Shown here piece after piece: positions 57,866 through 64,000 of a stretch of 64,000 bases of DNA. The position numbers and the translations under genes are program-made. The notes below the pieces were generated by a model. It did no database searches. It was given only the letters and a program-made list of their open reading frames with translations, and was not told the DNA's origin. Every line of letters begins with the position of its first letter. Position 1 is the stretch's first letter. Origin of the DNA: Streptococcus sanguinis (GTDB lineage Bacteria > Bacillota > Bacilli > Lactobacillales > Streptococcaceae); NCBI RefSeq assembly GCF_001078705.1, contig NZ_CDMW01000001.1:2244611-2308610 (forward strand), written 5' to 3'.

Positions 57866-57937
57866 TAGTCCGTACGGGATTCGAACCCGTGTTACCGCCG
57901 TGAAAAGGCGGTGTCTTAACCCCTTGACCAACGGACC
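57866..57937 (-). tRNA. tRNA-Glu (TTC)
   Basis: 72 nt; acceptor GGTCCGT/ACGGACT, T-loop GGTTCGAATCC, anticodon TTC in CCTTTTCACGG. No CCA is encoded. Tandem with tRNA-Asn, 5 bases apart. Confidence 0.97.
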
Positions 57938-57982
57938 ATATGGTATGCTCTCTTTCAGAACATATTCCATTATATCAGGTTT

Positions 57983-58747
57983 TTAAGCTTTGTCAACTCT
58001 TTTCCCTTTATTTTCGAAAATATCTTTCAGATATTTCACTCTTAAACGAGTGACCGGACAGCGATGATTTTCGTAAAAAATAATTTCTCGATTTTTCTTG
58101 TCATAATCAACAATGTTGCCAATATTCACCAGATAAGATTTATGTGGTGAAAAAAATCGTTTAGATTGCTGATCTTTTTCTTGAATATCTGTTATCGTTC
58201 CATAAAACTCCTTGAGAAAATTTTTACCGACAATCCGAAGTTTATGGGAGCTCCCTGTCGTTTCGATATACAAAATATCGTTATAAGGCATTCGAACATC
58301 ATTGCCACGATAACTATATTCAAAATAATCTACCATATTGGTATTTTCAATCAGTGTACTCTTAGTGTAAAGAATACTGTCTTTGATTCTATTTTTAAAA
58401 GCATCATTGTTGATATCTTTATCAATAAAATCAAGTGCTGATACTTTATATTTAAAAGTCATAGTAGCAAATTCAGATTTTGAGGTTACAAAAACTATAA
58501 TGGCATAAGGATTATGATGACGGATAAATTGAGCTACTTCCAGCCCTTTTGTTTCCTCTCCTTTAATGTCAATATCCAAAAAATAAAGCTGGTTAACGTC
58601 TCCATTTTCAATATATTTTTTGAATTCTTTGATTTTTCCTGTAACCTGAACCTGGATGTCAATTCCAAGTTCCTCAGCAATTTCTGCTAATGTCGTTTCC
58701 ATCCTGACTTGATGAGATACAGTATCCTCTAAAACTAACACTTTCAT
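57983..58747 (-). CDS. comE: Competence response regulator ComE (LytTR)
   Basis: 254 aa. The receiver domain has the phospho-acceptor Asp58 in LYFLDIDI. The LytTR DNA-binding domain (about 145-245) carries YRGNDVRMPYNDILYIETTGSSHKLRI. Phosphorylated by ComD, ComE binds direct repeats upstream of comC and other early competence genes. It lies 5 bases after comD and next to the tRNA pair, as in S. pneumoniae. Confidence 0.95.
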   Translation of the reverse strand: MKVLVLEDTVSHQVRMETTLAEIAEELGIDIQVQVTGKIKEFKKYIENGDVNQLYFLDIDIKGEETKGLEVAQFIRHHNPYAIIVFVTSKSEFATMTFKYKVSALDFIDKDINNDAFKNRIKDSILYTKSTLIENTNMVDYFEYSYRGNDVRMPYNDILYIETTGSSHKLRIVGKNFLKEFYGTITDIQEKDQQSKRFFSPHKSYLVNIGNIVDYDKKNREIIFYENHRCPVTRLRVKYLKDIFENKGKRVDKA

Positions 58748-58752
58748 AAATT

Positions 58753-60087
58753 CTATCTCCTAATTGTTAAAATCTGTGTAAAACTTCTTGGCTCAATTTG
58801 TGTATCAAGAGTGATAAATTCATACCTATCTAAAATTTCCTTGATGTTATTCAATCCATAGCCTCTATTTTCTCCTTTAGTTGAAAATTCCGGCTGATAG
58901 AGTTCTTCCAAATCCAATTTTCCTTCTTTACGAGAATTTTGAACAACAAAAATGGTTCTATCATCCAGTTGAACCAGAGAAACATGGACAATTTTTTCCA
59001 GGCTGTCAATTGCACTCTCAATAGCATTATTTAATAAAATACTAGCAATTCTGACCAGATCTAACAACTTGATTGGAAGGCGTTCCACTTTATCCTTAAC
59101 TTCAAAAGTCAGCTGAATCTGATGTTCACGCGCTTGAAAGATTGTCTCAGTCATGACACTCCTTAAAGCTGAATCTCCTACATTATTCAAATCAAAAACT
59201 GTATATTTATCTGAACGCAGGTTCAAATTTGCATCAGCCAAGACCTCTTGATAAATATGCTCAATTTCTTTGATATCTCCAGTTTGAATAGCCACTTGCA
59301 TACTTGTCAGCATGCTAGCATAATCATGACGAAATCCTTTGATTTCATAGTACAATCTCACAATTTCATCAGTATATTCCTGAAGTCGAAGCTGCTCAGA
59401 TTCTTTTTGACGCAAACGTTCTTCTTTCTCGTATTTCTCACGGCTGTCCTTGAATGTCACCAAGGTAGAAAGAAAGGCCAAGAAACAAATAGTAGCAATC
59501 ATACTGCTAAAACTGTTGAAATGCTTTATATTACTAATCCAGTGAGAGATATTTAAAATCAGCCAATTCATTGCATATAAACTACTAATCATCAGAATCT
59601 GAGATTTAAAGAAACTTCTTTTAAGATAATCTATTCTGAAATCAAAAATATCAATAACCTTTACCATAAAGAACAAGGAAAGTAAGTTGATACATGTCAG
59701 AAACAAACCCATGTACTGAGCTACAAAATCATCTCCTAAAACAGATGAAATAATAACAGAAAAGAAAGTAGTAGAGCTATCAATTGACAAACATAAAAAT
59801 AAGGAAAGTAAGAAAGATTGATATTTTTTAATTTTTTCAACTCCACAAAAATACCAAACTATAAATAGAGGGAGAAAAAATGACAGCGTATAAGATGGAA
59901 ATGTGATTTCAAATGAAAACACATGCCCTAAAAAAGCAATTATAAACGGAATTATAATCTCAAGACCAAAGCAAACAGCTACAAAAAAGCGAGTATGCTT
60001 AATTTTAGTGATTTTTGATAAAATCACTAAAAATGCAGTTACATTAATAAAAGGATGAATAATTAATCCGATTATTTCAAGTGACAT
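58753..60087 (-). CDS. comD: Competence histidine kinase ComD
   Basis: 444 aa. Six to seven membrane helices (residues ~1-205) form the pheromone sensor. The phosphorylated His sits in the HPK10 motif IKGFRHDYASML. The ATPase part has LLNNAIESAIDS (N box) and GYGLNNIKEILDRY (G box). It detects the ComC-derived pheromone. GGGGAGAAATTT precedes the ATG, 27 bases after comC. Confidence 0.95.
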   Translation of the reverse strand: MSLEIIGLIIHPFINVTAFLVILSKITKIKHTRFFVAVCFGLEIIIPFIIAFLGHVFSFEITFPSYTLSFFLPLFIVWYFCGVEKIKKYQSFLLSLFLCLSIDSSTTFFSVIISSVLGDDFVAQYMGLFLTCINLLSLFFMVKVIDIFDFRIDYLKRSFFKSQILMISSLYAMNWLILNISHWISNIKHFNSFSSMIATICFLAFLSTLVTFKDSREKYEKEERLRQKESEQLRLQEYTDEIVRLYYEIKGFRHDYASMLTSMQVAIQTGDIKEIEHIYQEVLADANLNLRSDKYTVFDLNNVGDSALRSVMTETIFQAREHQIQLTFEVKDKVERLPIKLLDLVRIASILLNNAIESAIDSLEKIVHVSLVQLDDRTIFVVQNSRKEGKLDLEELYQPEFSTKGENRGYGLNNIKEILDRYEFITLDTQIEPRSFTQILTIRR

Positions 60088-60114
60088 AAATTTCTCCCCT
60101 AAACTTTAAAATTC

Positions 60115-60222
60115 TTATCTTCCAAAAATCCAATCCCATGGATTTGGAATACCTCTTAAATCCCAAAAGGTTTGAACAAGTGAATTGCTATTTGCAGCAA
60201 TTTGAAAAGAATAGATTTTCAT
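60115..60222 (-). CDS. comC: Competence-stimulating peptide precursor ComC, S. sanguinis type
   Basis: 35 aa. The leader MKIYSFQIAANSNSLVQTFW is followed by the predicted pheromone DLRGIPNPWDWIFGR (15 aa). The leader has no Gly-Gly before the mature part, unlike ComC of S. pneumoniae or S. mutans; this is the known oddity of S. sanguinis. From memory the SK36 peptide is DLRGVPNPWGWIFGR, so V5I and G10D would be variants. GATAGGAGATAGTT precedes ATG 60222. comD and comE follow in one operon. The gene is too short for most gene callers. Confidence 0.95.
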   Translation of the reverse strand: MKIYSFQIAANSNSLVQTFWDLRGIPNPWDWIFGR

Positions 60223-60304
60223 AACTATCTCCTATCTTTTTATCTTGTAAGTCACCTTACATTTATCATTATAGAAAAATAGAAAGAGTTAGTGACAATT
60301 TTCC

Positions 60305-60334
60305 CTGAAATGTCATTTTTTATCCCCAAAATGA
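60305..60334 (-). promoter_or_regulatory. ComE box upstream of comC
   Basis: Minus strand TCATTTTGG-N12-ACATTTCAG, the direct-repeat geometry of ComE sites (9-mers with a 12-base spacer). A TATAAT -10 lies at 60273-60268. An overlapping inverted repeat AATGTCATTTT/AAAAATGACATT also covers the site. It explains positive feedback of comCDE by ComE. Confidence 0.75.
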
Positions 60335-60403
60335 CATTATACCAAAAAAATAGAAGAAAAAAACACGAAATATTGTAAAATATTCCGCATTTTTTTACCT
60401 TTC

Positions 60404-60477
60404 TGATCTCAGCAGGATTCGAACCTGCGACCGTTCGCTTAGAAGGCGAATGCTCTATCCAGCTGAGCTATGAGACC
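60404..60477 (-). tRNA. tRNA-Arg (TCT)
   Basis: 74 nt; acceptor GGTCTCA/TGAGATC, T-loop GGTTCGAATCC, anticodon TCT in GCCTTCTAAGC. It lies between rlmH and comC, the usual streptococcal place. Confidence 0.97.
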
Positions 60478-60519
60478 AATACTATCTCATTCTATCAGAA
60501 AATGGGGTTGCCGTCAAGA

Positions 60520-60999
60520 TTACTTGTGATAAGGGCTTCCCTGCTGAATCATAAAAGCTCGATAGATTTGCTCTATTAAAACAAGGCGCATCAGTTGATG
60601 AGGTAAGGTTAATTTGCCAAAACTCATCAGAAGATTTGCTCGTTTTTTTACAGTAGGAGATAAACCTAAACTTCCGCCGATAACAAAAGTGATATCAGAA
60701 AAACCACGTACTGTCGCATCCATCATGAGTTGACTAAATTTTTCTGATGGAAATTGCTTTCCTTCAATTGCTAAAACAATAACAAATTCACGCTCATTGA
60801 TTTTAGCCAGAACTTTATTCCCTTCTTTTTCAAGAATCTGCTGATTTTCTAAATCCCTAGCTTTATCAGGTGTTTTTTCATCCGCTAGCTCAATCATTTC
60901 CACTTTGCAAAATCGATTGAGGCGCTTTACGTATTCAGCAATTCCATCCTTTAAATATTTTTCTTTCAGTTTTCCAACTGTTACAAGTTTTATTTTCAT
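60520..60999 (-). CDS. rlmH: 23S rRNA (pseudouridine1915-N3)-methyltransferase RlmH
   Basis: 159 aa SPOUT methyltransferase. [20 protein letters not shown] starts the fold; the SAM knot has [14 protein letters not shown] and the C-terminal [19 protein letters not shown] motif. It methylates pseudouridine 1915 in helix 69 of 23S rRNA. It is divergent from htrA, as in other streptococci. Confidence 0.96.
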   Translation of the reverse strand: MKIKLVTVGKLKEKYLKDGIAEYVKRLNRFCKVEMIELADEKTPDKARDLENQQILEKEGNKVLAKINEREFVIVLAIEGKQFPSEKFSQLMMDATVRGFSDITFVIGGSLGLSPTVKKRANLLMSFGKLTLPHQLMRLVLIEQIYRAFMIQQGSPYHK

Positions 61000-61105
61000 A
61001 GGTTTATTCTATCATATTCATCAGTACTTCACACTTTATTAACAAGTAAAATTTATCTGGGAATCGGCTAATCTGTGTATTTTCTAATGCCTATCAACAG
61101 TTTTT

Positions 61106-61136
61106 CTAAGTTTTCCACAAGGTGTGGAAAACTTAG
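61106..61136. other. Perfect 14-bp inverted repeat with DnaA-box-like cores
   Basis: CTAAGTTTTCCACA-AGG-TGTGGAAAACTTAG. Each arm contains TTTTCCACA, one base from the DnaA box TTATCCACA. It lies between the divergent rlmH and htrA genes, so it is not a terminator. CTATCAACA just to the left is another weak DnaA-like site. Possible DnaA-binding or regulatory site near the origin. Confidence 0.55.
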
Positions 61137-61140
61137 AGGA

Positions 61141-61173
61141 TTTAAGTTATAATTAAGTTTGTCTAAATATAAT
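61141..61173 (+). promoter_or_regulatory. CiaR-controlled htrA promoter
   Basis: TTTAAG-ttata-ATTAAG (61141-61157), 10 bases, TATAAT (61168-61173). This is the known CiaR site and spacing upstream of htrA in pneumococcus, with one mismatch in the second half-site. Confidence 0.8.
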
Positions 61174-61202
61174 TTCATCAATTGTAATTCAAGGAGGAAA
61201 AC

Positions 61203-62375
61203 ATGAAAAACTCTTCAAATGCCATCAAAAGGGCTTTATTGCTTTTTGCAGTATTAATTGTAGGTTTTATCGGCGGAAGTTTAGGAAATTATGTTACTAC
61301 ATTATTAACTTCACGTGTAAAAATGAATGGAAATTCAACAACTAGTGTAACTACTTCATATAAAAACTCTACAGACATTTCAGAAGCTGTGAAAAAGGTT
61401 CAAAATGCCGTTGTTTCAGTAATTACTTATGCTGAATCTTCCAGCAGCGTTATCAATGATGAATCTTCCAATGATGAATCACAAATCTCCAGTGAAGGTT
61501 CTGGCGTAATTTATAAAAAAGACGGAAAATCAGCCTATCTGGTAACCAACACCCACGTTCTTAATGGATCAACCAATGTAGATATCTTGCTAGCTGATGG
61601 AAACAAGGTTCCAGGTGAAGTAGTTGGATCAGATGTTTATTCAGATATCTCTGTCGTTAAAATTAGCTCTGAAAAAGTAACTGATGTCGCAGAATTTGGA
61701 GATTCTGGTTCTCTGACAGTTGGTGAAACAGCAATCGCCATCGGAAGTCCTCTTGGAACAGAATACGCTAACTCTGTAACACAAGGAATTATTTCTAGTT
61801 TAGGCAGAAACGTTACGTTACAATCTGAAAATGGTGAAAATATTTCAACAACTGCATTGCAAACAGATGCTGCAATCAATCCTGGTAACTCTGGCGGCCC
61901 GTTGATTAACATCCAAGGACAAGTTATTGGGATTACTTCAAGTAAAATTTCAACAAATGGCCAAACTTCTGTTGAAGGGATGGGATTTGCGATTCCATCT
62001 AATGATGTCGTAAATATTATCAATCAACTTGAGAAAAATGGAACAGTCACACGTCCTGCTTTAGGGATTCAAATGATGGATTTATCTAATCTGACAACTT
62101 CTGATTTTTCTAAATTAAATCTTCCTTCTTCAGTGAAATCAGGTATTCTTGTTCGCTCTGTTCAGCAAGGGATGCCTGCTGATGGCAAACTTCAAAAAAA
62201 TGATGTCATTACAAAAGTAGATAACACAGATGTGGAATCCACTAGTGACCTTCAGTCTGCTCTCTACAAGCATAGCATTGGAGATGAGGTAGAGATTACT
62301 TATTATCGAGATGGTAAATCTCAAACAGTCAAAATCAAACTCACTAAATCAACAAAAGAGTTAAGCTCAAATTAA
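61203..62375 (+). CDS. htrA: Surface serine protease HtrA (DegP family)
   Basis: 390 aa. One N-terminal membrane anchor (residues ~9-33), a Ser-rich linker, then the trypsin-like domain with His118 (TNTHVL), Asp148 (YSDISV) and Ser230 (PGNSGGP), then one PDZ domain (about 285-380). It degrades misfolded exported proteins; in pneumococcus it also limits competence by cleaving the pheromone. GGAGGAAAAC precedes the ATG. parB lies 63 bases downstream, the standard origin-side order. Confidence 0.96.
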   Translation: MKNSSNAIKRALLLFAVLIVGFIGGSLGNYVTTLLTSRVKMNGNSTTSVTTSYKNSTDISEAVKKVQNAVVSVITYAESSSSVINDESSNDESQISSEGSGVIYKKDGKSAYLVTNTHVLNGSTNVDILLADGNKVPGEVVGSDVYSDISVVKISSEKVTDVAEFGDSGSLTVGETAIAIGSPLGTEYANSVTQGIISSLGRNVTLQSENGENISTTALQTDAAINPGNSGGPLINIQGQVIGITSSKISTNGQTSVEGMGFAIPSNDVVNIINQLEKNGTVTRPALGIQMMDLSNLTTSDFSKLNLPSSVKSGILVRSVQQGMPADGKLQKNDVITKVDNTDVESTSDLQSALYKHSIGDEVEITYYRDGKSQTVKIKLTKSTKELSSN

Positions 62376-62393
62376 CCTATTTACAAGATTGTC

Positions 62394-62427
62394 AACACAC
62401 CTTTACACAATCGTAAAGGTGTGTTAT
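62394..62427 (+). terminator. Terminator-like hairpin between htrA and parB
   Basis: AACACACCTTTAC-ACAATC-GTAAAGGTGTGTT followed by ATT. The 13-bp stem ends 14 bases before the parB start; the weak T-run suggests partial termination, so some parB readthrough is likely. Confidence 0.6.
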
Positions 62428-62438
62428 TCTATATACAA

Positions 62439-63200
62439 ATGGAAAACTTTCAATATATTGCACTTAAAGACATTCGAACCAATCCTTATCAGCCTCGTAA
62501 AGAGTTCTCGCAAAAAAAGATTGAAGAATTAGCAGCATCAATCAAAGAAAATGGTCTCATTCAGCCAATCATTCTTCGGAAATCTTCGCTTTTTGGTTAT
62601 GAAATTTTAGCAGGCGAACGGAGATTTAGAGCTGCCTCTTTTCTTGGCCTAGAAACGATCCCAGCTGTCATCAAAGAATTATCTGATGATGAAATGCTGA
62701 AACAGGCCATTATCGAAAACCTTCAAAGAGAAGACTTGAATCCTATAGAAGAGGCTGAGTCTTATCAAAATTTAATTGACAAAAGCTTGACACATGATGA
62801 AATTGCTAAGATCATGGGAAAATCTAGACCCTATATCAGCAATATTGTCAGACTTTTACAATTATCCAAAGAAGTTCGTCAAGCTATCAAGGAAGAAGAG
62901 ATATCTCAAGGACATGCTCGCCTGCTGGTCCCCTTAAAAGAAGAAGAACAGTTATTATGGCTAGAAAAAATCTGTCGAGAAGATTTATCGGTTCGAGCAG
63001 TTGAAAAACTTCTCCAGCAAAAAAAGAGCATTAAAAAGAGACCTAATAAAGAACTGTTTGCTAAATCTGAAGAGGAAAAAATAAAAAAAATTCTCGGTCT
63101 GGAAGTTTCTATTCAGTTAAAAAGCCAGAGTAAAGGAAAGCTAATTATTCCTTTTGAAAGCGAAGAAGAATATCAAAGAATTATAAACAGTTTTAAATAA
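62439..63200 (+). CDS. parB: Chromosome partitioning protein ParB (Spo0J)
   Basis: 253 aa from ATG 62439 (MENFQYIALKDIRTNPYQPR); an in-frame GTG at 62421 lies in the hairpin and is less likely. The CTPase/ParB N domain has the GERRFRAA motif (LAGERRFRAASFLGL), the NLQREDLNPIEEA segment, and an HTH (LTHDEIAKIMGKSRPYISNIVRLLQLS) for parS binding. The C-terminal dimerisation part is intact (stop at 63198-63200). Streptococci lack ParA. dnaA should follow within ~200 bases but does not. Confidence 0.95.
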   Translation: MENFQYIALKDIRTNPYQPRKEFSQKKIEELAASIKENGLIQPIILRKSSLFGYEILAGERRFRAASFLGLETIPAVIKELSDDEMLKQAIIENLQREDLNPIEEAESYQNLIDKSLTHDEIAKIMGKSRPYISNIVRLLQLSKEVRQAIKEEEISQGHARLLVPLKEEEQLLWLEKICREDLSVRAVEKLLQQKKSIKKRPNKELFAKSEEEKIKKILGLEVSIQLKSQSKGKLIIPFESEEEYQRIINSFK

Positions 63201-63673
63201 GACGCAGTCCCTCATTATCAATCTCAGGTAACTGGCAATGCTGCTGATGGCTTTGTAGTGACCAACACTTACAAGCCAGAAACCATCAAGATTTCCGGTC
63301 AGAAGAAGTGGGATGATGCGGAAAACCAAGACGGCAAGCGTCCAAATGCTGTTAGAGTCAAGATTTTGAAAGGCCAAGATATTGTCGATGTACAGGAAGT
63401 GACGGCTGCTAACGGTTGGAAATATGAATCTAATCCTCTTCCTAAATATGCAGCAGGCCAAGAAATTGCTTATACTGTTGCAGAAGAAGCTGTGTCAGGC
63501 TACACGAGCAAGGTGGACGGTTACAACATCACCAACTCTTACACTCCAGAAACGGTCAAGATTTCCGGTCAGAAGAAGTGGGATGATGCAGATAACCAAG
63601 ATGGTAAGCGCCCAGCTTCTGTTAAGGTTAAAATTCTGAATGGTGATACGGTTGTTGACGAGCAAAATGTGAC
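63201..63673 (+). pseudogene. Internal fragment of a Cna B-type repeat surface protein
   Basis: Open in one frame from the base after the parB stop. It begins DAVPHYQSQVTGNAADGF in the middle of a CnaB domain and continues through a full repeat (TIKISGQKKWDDAENQDGK ...) into a second one, with no start, signal or LPXTG anchor. Two copies of the repeat start 270 bases (90 codons) apart and are nearly identical for ~45 bases. CnaB domains form the stalk of Gram-positive adhesins such as collagen-binding proteins. Both ends of the fragment are abrupt. Confidence 0.8.
63286..63600. repeat. 270-bp CnaB-coding direct repeat
   Basis: TCAAGATTTCCGGTCAGAAG at 63286 recurs at 63556; the matching stretch is TCAAGATTTCC... 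GGGATGATGC and then diverges slightly (GGAAAACCAAGACGG versus AGATAACCAAGATGG). Repeats of this kind are common assembly break points. Confidence 0.85.
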
Positions 63674-64000
63674 TTTTGCCAGCCCTAGCTTTAGCTGCAA
63701 CTTAGCCAAGCCCTTTCTGCGTTGACTGGGCCGGATAGAATAGCCAATATGCCCACCCTCCACAAATAATTTGTCATTCAAAGACAAGCGCAGAGCTAAA
63801 AAGCCCAGAGGCAAGCCGGTCTCATCAAAGGATAAAAATTGAATGGCAGGAACCCAGCCTGCTGGCAAATTAGCAGCATCCTCCTGCTGCTCTACAATCT
63901 TTAACCAATCCTCATAATCCTTTGCTCGCTTCCAAGCGGAGCCCATGCCACCATGCATATAGGATTTTGCTGCATCGAACTCCGCAATCATCTCTAAAAT
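63674..64000 (-). CDS. GNAT acetyltransferase fragment, both ends missing
   Basis: About 109 codons read on the minus strand: ILEMIAEFDAAKSYMHGGMG at the window edge, then LDFDETG-like LSFDETGLPLGFLALRLSLND, then the acetyl-CoA loop GYSIRPSQRRKGLAKLQLKLGLAK. The frame passes into CnaB sequence at 63673/63674, so the C-terminal third is replaced, and the true start lies beyond the window. The RPSQRRKGLA loop is the GNAT Q/RxxGxG/A motif. Confidence 0.75.

Noticed and set aside
63258-63725. 155-aa plus-strand ORF at the right end
   Set aside because: It is a hybrid of CnaB-repeat sequence and reversed GNAT sequence created by the junction at 63673; not a real gene.
63569-63991. 140-aa minus-strand ORF covering GNAT and beyond
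   Set aside because: The last ~35 residues are antisense to the CnaB fragment; only the part from 63674 on is genuine GNAT.

Overview
The window is low-GC Firmicutes DNA from a viridans-group Streptococcus, most likely Streptococcus sanguinis or a very close relative. Three things point there. PilB/PilT type IV pilus motor genes sit at the left edge. A comC gene encodes a 15-residue pheromone (DLRGIPNPWDWIFGR) that differs at two positions from the S. sanguinis SK36 pheromone as I remember it. The right end has the origin-side order comE-comD-comC, tRNA-Arg, rlmH, htrA, parB. A parS site at about 56.04 kb and the htrA-parB pair place the right end next to oriC, but dnaA does not follow parB: the last 800 bases look like two unrelated fragments joined on.

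Left part (0-21 kb). pilT (partial) and pilB are followed by a 1.1-kb gene-poor stretch with a CiaR-type promoter, a terminator and a candidate structured RNA with its own strong promoter. Next come a zinc-efflux gene with a divergent SczA-like regulator, a CynX-type transporter, mpg, a small lipoprotein, a DeoR/Cof pair, and the dltXABCD operon for D-alanylation of teichoic acids, whose dltB is broken by one missing base. A PadR-DUF1700-DUF4097 operon, an S66 peptidase, a HAD phosphatase and a VTC-like/Cthe_2159-like pair follow. After them lies a scar region holding a yhgE/pip tail and a broken DUF4947-like gene.

Middle (21-38 kb). A four-gene operon (NAD-dependent epimerase, metallo-beta-lactamase-fold hydrolase, adenylate-forming enzyme, KAS III-like synthase) looks like a small uncharacterised acyl-product pathway, and is the best candidate here for an undescribed system. 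It is followed by rpsD with a structured leader, a TPP-riboswitch-controlled thiXYZ transporter, a HAD gene, veg, dnaB-rplI-gdpP (c-di-AMP hydrolysis), and mnmG and mnmA with a frameshifted SseB-like gene between them.

Right part (38-64 kb). The genes are sdaAB-sdaAA, a Gph-like phosphatase, a LysM protein with a WalR-type box, and a minus-strand run of two M16 peptidases, rodZ, pgsA, ecfA1-ecfA2-ecfT. Then come yaaA-recF, guaB, trpS, an ABC-F gene, yfhO, three tRNAs, the comCDE quorum-sensing system with a ComE box, rlmH, htrA with a CiaR box, and parB.

Four reading frames (a 39-aa ORF near 6.05 kb, dltB, the DUF4947-like gene and the sseB-like gene) are each broken by what looks like a single missing base. 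Undercalled bases in the assembly should be considered before biological inactivation. Regulatory themes across the window are cell-envelope stress (CiaR, WalR), metal (SczA-like), competence (ComE) and chromosome segregation (parS/ParB).
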